Of a stretch of 33,252 bases of DNA, positions 22,293-30,189 are shown piece by piece. A program made the translations under genes and the position numbers. This DNA comes from Mycolicibacterium elephantis DSM 44368. GTDB lineage: Bacteria; Actinomycetota; Actinomycetes; Mycobacteriales; Mycobacteriaceae. Each line of letters opens with the position of its first letter. Position 1 is the first letter of the stretch. Where the stretch lies: contig NZ_ATDN01000035.1 in NCBI RefSeq assembly GCF_004014805.1, positions 1-33,252 on the forward strand. The letters are read 5' to 3'. Below the pieces are notes generated by a model, which searched no databases, was not told where the DNA came from, and was given only the letters and a program-made list of their open reading frames with translations.

Positions 22293-23540
22293 CTACTCGT
22301 CGTCGGGGATCTCCACGCGGCGCATCACCCCATCACGGGCATCGGCCGCCTCGATCTCGCTGCGCGTGATACCGAGGATGAACAGCAGGGTGTCCAGGTA
22401 GGGGTAGCTCAGCGACGCGTCGGCGACCTCCCGGAGCGCGGGCTTGGCGTTGAACGCCACGCCCAGCCCAGCGGCGGCCAGCATGTCGATGTCGTTGGCG
22501 CCGTCACCGACGGCCACCGTCTGTTCCATCGGCACGCCGGCCTGCTGCGCGAAATCACGCAGCGCCTTGGCTTTTCCGGCGCGGTCGATGATGGGCCCGA
22601 TGACCCGGCCGGTCAGCCTACCGTCGACGATCTCGAGTTCGTTGGCCGCGACGAAATCCATCATCAACTCGTGCGCGAGCGGCGCGATGACCTGGCGGAA
22701 GCCGCCGGACACGATGCCGCAGTGATAGCCGAGGCGGCGCAGGGTGCGCAAAGTGGTTCGCGCGCCAGGGGTCAACTCGATCTGCTCGCCGACGTCCTCG
22801 AGCACCGAGGCGGGCAGACCCGCCAAGGTCGCCACACGACGGTGCAGCGACTCGGCGAAGTCGAGTTCGCCGCGCATCGCGGCCTCGGTGACCTCGGCGA
22901 CCGCTGCCTCCGCACCCACGCGGGCGGCCAGCATCTCGATCACCTCACCCTGGATCAGGGTCGAATCGACGTCGAAGACGATGAGCCGCTTGGCCCGTCG
23001 CGACAGGCTGTAGTCCTCGAGCGCGATGTCGATCTTCTCGGCGACCGCGACGCGGGCCAACGCGGTCTGCAGCTGCCGATAGATGTCGTCCGTCGGCACC
23101 GACACCCGCAGCTCCAAACCCGTTACCGGATAGTCGGATACGCCGCGGATGGTGTCGATGTTGACCCCGAGCGCCGCCAGTTCGCGGGCCACCACGCCGA
23201 ACGCCTCGGCGGTGATGGGGCGGCCCAGCACGACGATCGTGTGGGTGGACGGTGCGCGCAGCACCGGCAGGGTGTCGCTGGGTTCGATGGTGACGTCCAG
23301 GCCGACGCCGTGGATCGCGGCGGTCACCTCGTCGCGCAGCTGGGTTCCGGCGGCGACGTCGCCCGGCGCGGCGACCAGCACACCCAGCGTCAACCGGCCC
23401 CGGATGACGACCTGTTCGACGTTGAGCAGGTCCACGTTGTGCCGGGACAGCACCTCGAACAGTGCCGACGTGACCCCCGGTTGATCGCGTCCGGTGACGG
23501 TGATCAACAGCGATGAGCGGTTGCGTCCCTGGCCAGTCAC
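22293..23540 (-). CDS. serB2: Phosphoserine phosphatase SerB2
   Basis: SerB2 is a HAD-superfamily phosphatase that completes serine synthesis (phosphoserine to serine). The 415-aa protein has two N-terminal ACT-type domains (about 10-85 and 99-170) that sense amino acids, followed by the HAD domain. The nucleophile is Asp190 in VFDVDST, motif II lies at GIVSGGFRQV and motif IV at VGDGANDIDML. The domain plan is that of mycobacterial SerB2, which is longer than E. coli SerB. The GTG at 23540 begins MTGQGRNRSSLLITVTG; the upstream ribosome site is poor. It lies 69 bp after ctaD on the same strand, as in M. tuberculosis. Confidence 0.96.
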   Translation of the reverse strand: MTGQGRNRSSLLITVTGRDQPGVTSALFEVLSRHNVDLLNVEQVVIRGRLTLGVLVAAPGDVAAGTQLRDEVTAAIHGVGLDVTIEPSDTLPVLRAPSTHTIVVLGRPITAEAFGVVARELAALGVNIDTIRGVSDYPVTGLELRVSVPTDDIYRQLQTALARVAVAEKIDIALEDYSLSRRAKRLIVFDVDSTLIQGEVIEMLAARVGAEAAVAEVTEAAMRGELDFAESLHRRVATLAGLPASVLEDVGEQIELTPGARTTLRTLRRLGYHCGIVSGGFRQVIAPLAHELMMDFVAANELEIVDGRLTGRVIGPIIDRAGKAKALRDFAQQAGVPMEQTVAVGDGANDIDMLAAAGLGVAFNAKPALREVADASLSYPYLDTLLFILGITRSEIEAADARDGVMRRVEIPDDE

Positions 23541-23609
23541 GGGCGCTCGTCAGGAGGCTCGACCGGCGGCAATACGTTCGGCCCGCTCATCGCCGAATGC
23601 CGCAGCCGG

Positions 23610-25352
23610 TTAACTCGATTGGTCCGCGAGCCGTGCGTCCGCCGGTTCGTGGGTACGTCCGATGTGGGCTTCGGCGCGCATCCGCTCGATCATGTGCGGG
23701 TAGTGCAGCTCGAACGCCGGCCGCTCCGAACGGATCCGGGGCAGCTCGGTGAAGTTGTGCCGCGGCGGCGGGCAGGACGTCGCCCACTCCAGCGAGTTGC
23801 CGTAGCCCCACGGATCGTCGACGGTGACCGGTTCGCCGTAGCGCCAGCTCTTGAACACATTCCAGGCGAACGGCAGCACCGACACACCCAGGATGAACGC
23901 GCCGACGGTGGACACCACGTTCAGCTCGGTGAAGCCGTCGGTGGGCATGTAGTCCGCGTAGCGCCGCGGCATCCCCTCATCGCCGAGCCAGTGCTGCACC
24001 AAAAAGGTGGTCTGAAAGCCGATGAACGTCAACCAGAACTGCAGCTTGCCCAGACGCTCATCGAGCAGCCGACCGGTCATCTTCGGGAACCAGAAGTAGA
24101 TGCCGGCGTAGGTGGCGAACACGATCGTGCCGAACAGCGTGTAGTGGAAGTGCGCCACCACGAAATACGTGTCTGTGATGTGGAAGTCCAGCGGCGGGCT
24201 GGCCAGCAGCACCCCGGACAGGCCGCCGAGCAGGAACGTCAGCAGGAAGCCGATGGAGAACAGCATCGGCGTCTCGAACGTCAACTGCCCCTTCCACATC
24301 GTGCCGATCCAGTTGAAGAACTTGATGCCGGTCGGCACCGCGATCAGGAACGTCATGAACGAGAAGAACGGCAGCAGCACCGCGCCCGTCGCGTACATGT
24401 GGTGCGCCCACACCGCGATCGACAGTGCGGCGATGCCGATGGTGGCGTAGACCAGCGTGGTGTAGCCGAAGATCGGCTTGCGGCTGAACACCGGGAAGAT
24501 CTCGCTGACGATCCCGAAGAACGGCAACGCGATGACGTACACCTCGGGATGGCCGAAGAACCAGAACAGGTGCTGATACAACAGCACACCGCCGTTGGCC
24601 GGGTCGTAGACGTGCCCGCCGAGCTGGCGGTCGTAGGCCAGCGCGAGCAGCGCCGACGTCAGCAGTGGGAACGCGATCAGCACCAGGATCGACGTCACCA
24701 TGATGTTCCACGTGAACACCGGCATCCGGAACATCGTCATCCCGGGCGCGCGCATGCACACCACCGTGGTGACCATGTTCACCGCACCCAGGATGGTGCC
24801 CAGACCGGCCACACCCAGGCCCAAGATCCACAGGTCACCACCGGCGCCCGGCGAGTGCAGCGCATTGGACAGCGGCGCATACGCGGTCCAGCCGAAGTCC
24901 GCGGCGCCACCGGGGGTGATGAATCCGCCGATGGTGATCAGCCCGCCGAACAGGAACAGCCAGAACGAGAACGCGTTCAGCCGCGGGAAGGCCACGTCGG
25001 GCGCGCCGATCTGCAGCGGCAGGACCAGGTTGGCGAACCCGAACACGATCGGTGTGGCGTAAAACAGCAGCATCACCGTGCCGTGCATGGTGAACAGCTG
25101 GTTGTACTGCTCGTTGGACAGGAACTGCAGCCCCGGCATCGCCAGCTCGGTACGCATGAACAGCGCCATCAGCCCGCCGACGAAGAAGAAGACGAAGCAG
25201 GTGACGCAGTACATGATGCCGATCAGCTTGTGATCGGTGGTGGTGATCAGCTTGTAGAGCAGGTTGCCCTTGGGTCCAAGCCGCGCCGGAAAGGGACGAC
25301 GAACCTCGAGTTGTCCGATGGGGGGCGCTTCGGCTACCAACAGGTCCTCCAT
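23610..25352 (-). CDS. ctaD: Cytochrome c oxidase subunit I (copy 2, complete)
   Basis: This is the catalytic subunit of the aa3 oxidase: 580 aa with twelve expected membrane helices. The metal ligands are present: His90 in FTMHGT (haem a), His268 and Tyr272 in FGHPEVY (CuB and the His-Tyr crosslink), His317-His318 in WAHHMY (CuB), and His401 and His403 in VAHFHYT (haems a3 and a). It is close to M. tuberculosis CtaD except for a slightly longer N-terminus (MEDLLVAEAPP). The tail ends ADARLADQSS. It is the usual serB2/fecB-flanked locus; the other copy lies inverted at the window start. It is divergent from fecB with 147 bp between the starts. Confidence 0.97.
   Translation of the reverse strand: MEDLLVAEAPPIGQLEVRRPFPARLGPKGNLLYKLITTTDHKLIGIMYCVTCFVFFFVGGLMALFMRTELAMPGLQFLSNEQYNQLFTMHGTVMLLFYATPIVFGFANLVLPLQIGAPDVAFPRLNAFSFWLFLFGGLITIGGFITPGGAADFGWTAYAPLSNALHSPGAGGDLWILGLGVAGLGTILGAVNMVTTVVCMRAPGMTMFRMPVFTWNIMVTSILVLIAFPLLTSALLALAYDRQLGGHVYDPANGGVLLYQHLFWFFGHPEVYVIALPFFGIVSEIFPVFSRKPIFGYTTLVYATIGIAALSIAVWAHHMYATGAVLLPFFSFMTFLIAVPTGIKFFNWIGTMWKGQLTFETPMLFSIGFLLTFLLGGLSGVLLASPPLDFHITDTYFVVAHFHYTLFGTIVFATYAGIYFWFPKMTGRLLDERLGKLQFWLTFIGFQTTFLVQHWLGDEGMPRRYADYMPTDGFTELNVVSTVGAFILGVSVLPFAWNVFKSWRYGEPVTVDDPWGYGNSLEWATSCPPPRHNFTELPRIRSERPAFELHYPHMIERMRAEAHIGRTHEPADARLADQSS
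23680..23878 (-). repeat. Inverted repeat arm 2: near-identical ctaD 3' tract
   Basis: This is the partner of bases 246-444 in opposite orientation, with three mismatches in 199 bp by eye. A second short identical tract pairs 1-51 with 24073-24123. The region between the two tracts is only about 82% identical. Confidence 0.85.
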
Positions 25353-25486
25353 ACGTCTGGTCGGGGCATCCCCGCAGTGTCAACGATGAATCCTAGCTTC
25401 CCTAAAAGTCGGGGCTCGCGGTGGTCCTACAAACCGTCGTATATGCCGCGTGACGGTCGCTGACCAGCGCGGAACTCCCCGGATGT

Positions 25487-25492
25487 TACCGT
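25487..25492 (+). promoter_or_regulatory. Candidate -10 box for leaderless fecB mRNA
   Basis: TACCGT (TAnnnT) ends 7 nt before the GTG at 25500. There is no ribosome site, so a leaderless mRNA is likely. Confidence 0.4.
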
Positions 25493-25499
25493 CGGCGAC

Positions 25500-26609
25500 G
25501 TGCTGATCAGCGGAGCGCGCGCGGGCGTGCGGGCTGCCCGGTCCGCGGTGCCCGTCGCCGTCGCCGTGGTGTCGCTGACGCTGATCAGTGGGTGCGGTCA
25601 GCTCGGCGGCGACGCCCCGGAGTCCGACACCCAGTCGGTCATCACCAGCACGACCAGGATTGCCAGCGCGGGGGTGCTCGGCAACCAGCGTCGTCCCGAC
25701 GAGTCCTGTGCCCCCGACCCGGCTGCCGTTGACCCCGGACCCCCGGACCGTCTCGTGCGCCACGCCGCGGGTGAGACGGAGGTGCGCGCGGATCCGCAGC
25801 GCATCGTGGTGCTCTCCGGTGATCAGCTCGACGCACTGTGCGCGCTGGGGCTGCAGTCGCGCATCGTGGCGGCGGCCCTGCCGGACGGGTCCCCCGATCA
25901 GCCGTCGTACCTCGGCACCGTCATCCACGACGTGCCGGGCGTGGGCACCCGCAGCGAACCCGATCTGGAGGGCATCCGCGACGCCTCACCCGATCTGATC
26001 CTCGGGTCGCAGGCGCTGACGCCTGAGGCGTTCGGGGCGCTGTCGGAGATCGCGCCGACGGTGTTCACCGAGGCGCCGGGCCCCGGGTGGCAGGACAACC
26101 TGCGCACGGTCGGCGCGGCGACCGGACGGCTGGACGCCGCCAACGGGCTGATCGAGGGTTTCGAGAAGGCGGCGGAGAGAACCGGCGCCGAGAACGACGC
26201 CACCCATTACCAAGCCTCGGTCGTCCAGTTCACCGACACCACCATGCGCGTCTTCGGCGCCGACAACTTCCCCGCCAGCGTGCTCGCCGCTGCCGGCGTG
26301 GATCGTCCTGCGGCCCAACGCTTTACCGATAGGCCCTACATCGAGATCGGAATCACCGACACCGATCTGGCCAACTCCCCCGACCTGTCTGCCGCCGACG
26401 GCGACATCGTCTACATCTCGTTTGCCACTGGCGAGGCCAAGGAGCACGCGACCACGGTGCTGAAAAGCGACGCGTGGAAGAAGTTGTCGGCCAACCGCGA
26501 CGACCGCGTCTTCGCCGTGAACAACGAGGTGTGGCACACCGGTGAGGGCATCGTCGCCGCACGCGGCATCCTCGATGACCTGCGCTGGATCAACGCGCCG
26601 ATCAACTAG
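25500..26609 (+). CDS. fecB: Fe3+-siderophore/haem-binding lipoprotein (FecB-like)
   Basis: This 369-aa lipoprotein has the lipobox LISGC (Cys32) after a positively charged, hydrophobic leader. It carries a class III periplasmic binding-protein fold: RIVVLSGDQLDALCALG, the RSEPDLEGIRDASPDLILG hinge segment and the long linking helix, then SVVQFTDTTMRVFGADNFPASVL. It corresponds to FecB of M. tuberculosis, reported to bind siderophore or haem and to affect envelope permeability. Its ABC partners are not adjacent. The GTG at 25500 follows a -10-like box by 7 nt. In M. tuberculosis adhC follows; here a YciI-like gene does. No convincing IdeR box is seen upstream. Confidence 0.92.
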   Translation: MLISGARAGVRAARSAVPVAVAVVSLTLISGCGQLGGDAPESDTQSVITSTTRIASAGVLGNQRRPDESCAPDPAAVDPGPPDRLVRHAAGETEVRADPQRIVVLSGDQLDALCALGLQSRIVAAALPDGSPDQPSYLGTVIHDVPGVGTRSEPDLEGIRDASPDLILGSQALTPEAFGALSEIAPTVFTEAPGPGWQDNLRTVGAATGRLDAANGLIEGFEKAAERTGAENDATHYQASVVQFTDTTMRVFGADNFPASVLAAAGVDRPAAQRFTDRPYIEIGITDTDLANSPDLSAADGDIVYISFATGEAKEHATTVLKSDAWKKLSANRDDRVFAVNNEVWHTGEGIVAARGILDDLRWINAPIN

Positions 26610-26612
26610 TCT
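26607..26612 (+). promoter_or_regulatory. Candidate -10 box overlapping the fecB stop
   Basis: TAGTCT includes the fecB TAG stop codon and ends 7 nt before the GTG at 26620. It is a possible leaderless promoter for the YciI-like gene inside the end of fecB. Confidence 0.35.
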
Positions 26613-26619
26613 CGCGGAC

Positions 26620-26895
26620 GTGTTCCACGTCCTCACATCGACGTATCTGCAGCCGCCAGACGTCATCAACCAGTCCCGCCCGGCGCACCTGGAATGGCTG
26701 AAGGGGGAGGTCGAGGCGGGCCGAATCCTGTTGGCCGGCCGCCGGGAGGACGAATCCGGCGCGGTGCTGATCACCGGCGACATCAGCGCGCAGGAGGCCC
26801 AGGACATCGTCGACCGCGATCCGTACACGAGCGCCGGGGTGGCGCGCTACGAACGGGTGTCGTTCAACGGCGCCTTCCGCGCGCCGGGGCTCTGA
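26620..26895 (+). CDS. YciI-like (YCII domain) protein
   Basis: This 91-aa single-domain protein of the YCII family has a dimeric alpha-beta fold related to muconolactone isomerase. It begins VFHVLTSTYLQPPDVI, keeps the conserved histidine in RPAHLEWLKGEVEAGRILLAG, and the DPYTSAGVARYE segment carries the family aspartate. The reaction is unknown. The GTG at 26620 lies 10 bp after the fecB stop and gives the usual family length; an upstream ATG at 26542 would read out of frame through fecB. It converges with the secreted-protein gene, with 6 bp between the stops. Confidence 0.85.
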   Translation: MFHVLTSTYLQPPDVINQSRPAHLEWLKGEVEAGRILLAGRREDESGAVLITGDISAQEAQDIVDRDPYTSAGVARYERVSFNGAFRAPGL

Positions 26896-26901
26896 GAAGT
26901 T

Positions 26902-27348
26902 TCAGAACTGGTTGATGTCTTCCTTGGCGATGTAGATGCCGTGACCGCTGCCGTCGTAGGCGATGCGGGTGCGTAGCCGGTCGGCCTCGATCGTCCAGCC
27001 GTAGAGGTGAATGGTCTGGCCGGCGTTCAGCACCGTCGGGTCGCCCGTGTCCGGAACGCTGCCCTTGGCCCAGTAGAACTCGCCCGTGCCTTCCTTCACC
27101 GCGACGGGCAGGCGCACGCTGTGCTTCTCCGCCGAAAAACTCGACTGGGCGAACGGCAGCCCGTCGGTGCGTTGACAGACCACCATGGGCCCGCCGCCGC
27201 GGGCGACGTCGTCGGCGCTGACCTGACAGCGCACCTGCCCCTCGTCGAGCAGCAGCACTCGGCTGTCGTCGGCCGCGGCAGCTGGCGCCAGGGGTATTGC
27301 GACGAGGGCCGCGACTGCGCCCGACGCTGCGATCAGGTGTCGAACCAT
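26902..27348 (-). CDS. Small secreted protein, unknown function
   Basis: This 148-aa protein has a typical Sec signal peptide (MVRHLIAASGAVAALVAIPL...AAAA, cleavage near residue 26). The mature part is about 120 residues with two cysteines (QVRCQV and VVCQRT), which could form a disulfide. It is rich in beta-type segments such as HSVRLPVAVKEGTGEFYW and IHLYGWTIEADRLRTRIAYDGSGHGIYIAKEDINQF. I do not recognise the family. It lies between the YciI-like gene and nrdF2 in its own small unit. Confidence 0.75.
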   Translation of the reverse strand: MVRHLIAASGAVAALVAIPLAPAAAADDSRVLLLDEGQVRCQVSADDVARGGGPMVVCQRTDGLPFAQSSFSAEKHSVRLPVAVKEGTGEFYWAKGSVPDTGDPTVLNAGQTIHLYGWTIEADRLRTRIAYDGSGHGIYIAKEDINQF

Positions 27349-27437
27349 GGCCGGGATGCTCTCACGACCGCGGCGCCGAGACCGACGAAATGGCGCAATC
27401 CACTCGCACTTTCGCGCCCGTTTGTCCCTTTGGGCGT

Positions 27438-28412
27438 CTAGAAGTCCCAGTCCTCGTCTTCGGTGTTGACGGCCTTGCCGATCACGTAGCTGGAGCCCGA
27501 GCCGGAGAAGAAGTCGTGGTTCTCGTCGGCGTTGGGCGCCAGCGCGGACAGGATCGCCGGGTTGACGTCGGTCTCGTCACGCGGGAACAACGCCTCATAC
27601 CCCAGGTTCATCAGCGCCTTGTTGGCGTTGTAGCGCAGGAACTTCTTGACGTCCTCGGTCAGCCCCACCCCGTCGTAGAGGTCCTGGGTGTACTCGACCT
27701 CGTTGTCGTAGAGCTCGAACAGCAGCTCGTAGGTGTAGTCCTTGAGCTCCTGCTGCTTGGCCGGCTCCTCGAGCGCCAGACCACGCTGGTACTTGTAGCC
27801 GATGTAGTAGCCGTGCACCGCCTCGTCACGGATGATCAACCGGATCATGTCGGCGGTGTTGGTCAGCTTGGCCCGGCTGGCCCAGTACATCGGCAGATAG
27901 AAGCCCGAGTAGAACAGGAAGCTCTCCAGCAGCGTGGAGGCCACCTTGCGCTTGAGCGGCTCGTCACCGCGGTAGTACTGCATGACGATCGACGCCTTGC
28001 GCTGCAGGTTCGGGTTCTCCTCCGACCAGCGGAACGCCTCGTCGATCTCGGCGGTCGAGCACAACGTCGAGAAGATGTTGCTGTAGCTCTTGGCGTGCAC
28101 CGACTCCATGAACGCGATGTTGGTGAGCACCGCCTCTTCGTGCGGGGTTATCGCGTCGGGGATCAGGCTGACCGCGCCGACGGTGCCCTGGATGGTGTCC
28201 AGCAGCGTCAGCCCGGTGAACACCCGCATCGTCAGCTGCTTCTCGGCGTCGGTCAGCGTGTTCCAGGACTGGATGTCGTTGGACACCGGCACCTTCTCCG
28301 GCAACCAGAAGTTGCCGGTCAGCCGGTGCCAGACCTCGAGGTCTTTCTCGTCCTGAAGACGGTTCCAGTTGATCGCCGAGACGCGGTCAATCAGCTTCAT
28401 ACCCTCGGACAC
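27438..28412 (-). CDS. nrdF2: Ribonucleotide reductase class Ib, beta subunit NrdF2
   Basis: This is the di-metal/tyrosyl-radical subunit that provides the radical for deoxyribonucleotide synthesis. The 324-aa protein, the length I recall for M. tuberculosis NrdF2, has the metal-ligand helices LTLLDTIQG, NIAFMESVHAKSYS (E..H and the radical tyrosine), ESFLFYSGFY and IIRDEAVHGYY. It ends with the family tail SGSGSSYVIGKAV...DWDF. The GTG at 28412 was preferred over the GTG at 28418 and the ATG at 28400 because GGAATGGAG sits 5 nt upstream and the length then matches. Its nrdE and nrdI partners are not in the window. Confidence 0.96.
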   Translation of the reverse strand: MSEGMKLIDRVSAINWNRLQDEKDLEVWHRLTGNFWLPEKVPVSNDIQSWNTLTDAEKQLTMRVFTGLTLLDTIQGTVGAVSLIPDAITPHEEAVLTNIAFMESVHAKSYSNIFSTLCSTAEIDEAFRWSEENPNLQRKASIVMQYYRGDEPLKRKVASTLLESFLFYSGFYLPMYWASRAKLTNTADMIRLIIRDEAVHGYYIGYKYQRGLALEEPAKQQELKDYTYELLFELYDNEVEYTQDLYDGVGLTEDVKKFLRYNANKALMNLGYEALFPRDETDVNPAILSALAPNADENHDFFSGSGSSYVIGKAVNTEDEDWDF

Positions 28413-28463
28413 CAGCACTCCATTCCGCCGCAGAAACAGGTTGCCGAATCGGCGTCTCCGACA

Positions 28464-30035
28464 CTACCCCTGGGGGGCGACAACGTCTGGAACCGCGACA
28501 TCTTGTGTTGGCGTGTCGCGGCGAGTTCCCCAGATCCGGTACTCCGACGGGTCGAATGTGCGGGTCGCCAGCCAGTACTGCCAGGTCATCCCGCTCCACA
28601 GCGTCCGGTTGACGCCGTGCTCGTCGAGATACCAGCTTCGGCAACCACCGGTGCTCCACACCGTGCCCGCCAGCTCGTCCTGCAGCTCGGCGTTGTAGCG
28701 GTCCTGGGCTTCGCGCGTCGGGGTCAACGCCTGCGCGCCTGCGCGGTCGACCGCCGCGATGGCCTGGGCGGCGTAGCGGATCTGCGACTCGATCATGAAC
28801 ACCACCGAGTTGTGCCCCAGCGCGGTGTTCGGGCCGAGCAAAAAGAACAGGTTGGGCATGTCAGCGACGGTGATGCCGCGCAGCGCCGCGATCCCCTCCC
28901 GGTTCCACCGGTCGACCAGGTCCTCCCCGCCGAGGCCCTTGATGTGCACGTAGGTGTAGGAGTCGGTCACGTGGAAGCCGGTGGCGAACACGACGACGTC
29001 GACCTCTCTTTCGGTGGCGCGTCCGTGCTCGTCGGCCGTGACGATGCCGCTCGGCGTGAACCGCGCGATCCCGTCGGTGATCACCTCGGTCTTCGGGTTG
29101 GCGATACCGTGGTAGTAGGTGTCGGAGTTGAGGATGCGCTTGCAGCCCGCCCGGTAGTCAGGGGTGAGTTTGCGCCGCAACTCGGGGTCTTTGATCGACC
29201 GATTGATGTTCCACTTGCCCAGCAGCTCACCGATTTTCAGCAGCCGGGGCTCGCGGGTCATGGCGAACCCGACGGCTTCGTGGGCCCAGTAGATACCCGC
29301 GCGCATCAGTCGGCGGGTACCCGGCACCGTGGCGAACATCCGCTGCATCCACTCGGGGATCGGGTTGTTCGGCCGCGGCATCACCCACGCCGGGGTGCGC
29401 TGGTAAAGCTGCAGCGCGGCAACGTCTTTGACGATCTCGGGCACGATCTGGATCGCGCTCGCCCCGGTTCCGATCACCGCGACGCGCTTGCCGGTCAGGT
29501 CGACGCCGTGATCCCACTCCGCGGAATGGAAAGCGGCACCTTGATATTCGTCGAGGCCCTCGAAGTCGGGGATCAGCGGGATGTGCAGTCCGCCGGCGCC
29601 GGAGATCACGAACTGCGCGACGAATTCCCGGCCGTCCTTGGTGAACACATGCCAGCGCATCTCCTCCTCGTCCCAGTGCGCTCGGTCCACGTGCGAGCCG
29701 AACCGGATGTACCGTCGCAGCCCGTATTTGTCGGCCACCCCCTTGAGGTAGTCGAAGATCTCCGGCTGAAACGACCACATGTGCTTCCAGTCCGGCTTGG
29801 GCTCAAAGGAGAACGAGTACATGTGCGACGGGATGTCGCAGGCGCAGCCCGGGTAGGTGTTGTCACGCCAGGTGCCGCCGATCTCGTCGGCCTTCTCCAA
29901 GATCAGGAACTCGACGCCGCGCTTCTGCAGCTCGATGCCCATCCCCAGGCCGGAGAATCCGGTGCCGATGATCAGCGCGCGGGTATGCACCGGCTTGGCG
30001 GCTACGGTCTCCGCCTCGTGCTCGGCAACCGTCAT
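28464..30035 (-). CDS. Baeyer-Villiger-type flavin monooxygenase (Rv3049c-like)
   Basis: This 523-aa FAD/NADPH monooxygenase would insert one oxygen atom from O2 into ketones or related substrates. It has a first Rossmann GTGFSG (about residues 24-29) for FAD. The type I BVMO fingerprint F/Y-X-G-X3-H-X3-W-D/P occurs as YQGAAFHSAEWD (164-175), the NADPH-binding GTGASA follows at about 189, and ATGFHVTD lies late in the chain. It corresponds to Rv3049c. The ATG at 30035 has a good ribosome site (GAGGGGAGA); the extra frame to 30467 shadows the LuxR gene. It is divergent from a large LuxR-family regulator that could control it. Confidence 0.92.
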   Translation of the reverse strand: MTVAEHEAETVAAKPVHTRALIIGTGFSGLGMGIELQKRGVEFLILEKADEIGGTWRDNTYPGCACDIPSHMYSFSFEPKPDWKHMWSFQPEIFDYLKGVADKYGLRRYIRFGSHVDRAHWDEEEMRWHVFTKDGREFVAQFVISGAGGLHIPLIPDFEGLDEYQGAAFHSAEWDHGVDLTGKRVAVIGTGASAIQIVPEIVKDVAALQLYQRTPAWVMPRPNNPIPEWMQRMFATVPGTRRLMRAGIYWAHEAVGFAMTREPRLLKIGELLGKWNINRSIKDPELRRKLTPDYRAGCKRILNSDTYYHGIANPKTEVITDGIARFTPSGIVTADEHGRATEREVDVVVFATGFHVTDSYTYVHIKGLGGEDLVDRWNREGIAALRGITVADMPNLFFLLGPNTALGHNSVVFMIESQIRYAAQAIAAVDRAGAQALTPTREAQDRYNAELQDELAGTVWSTGGCRSWYLDEHGVNRTLWSGMTWQYWLATRTFDPSEYRIWGTRRDTPTQDVAVPDVVAPQG

Positions 30036-30177
30036 GATCGGTCTCCCCTCTTTCACCTCCGGCATGGGCCCATCCTGGGACCGGCGGTACCGGATACTAG
30101 GTTCAGGGTACGTGGTGTGTCTGCTCGAGCGCACCTGGCCGCCGCCCGATCGCCCACGGCGAACCCGGGTCGGGAAA

Positions 30178-30183
30178 TAAACT
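30178..30183 (+). promoter_or_regulatory. Candidate -10 box for leaderless LuxR-regulator mRNA
   Basis: TAAACT (TAnnnT) ends 6 nt before the GTG at 30190 with no ribosome site. On the opposite strand TAGTAT (30102-30097) is a possible -10 for the monooxygenase gene in the same 154-bp intergenic region. Confidence 0.4.
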
Positions 30184-30189
30184 GGATGG

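Noticed and set aside
22257..23516. 419-codon open frame on the + strand
   Set aside because: Antisense to serB2, which has intact ACT and HAD motifs.
25380..25420. IdeR iron box upstream of fecB
   Set aside because: Only one half (TTAGGGAAG on the minus strand) resembles the 19-bp palindrome; the second half does not match.
23619..25463. 614-codon open frame on the + strand across ctaD
   Set aside because: Antisense to complete ctaD; its composition is dominated by His, Arg and Gln and no motif is seen.
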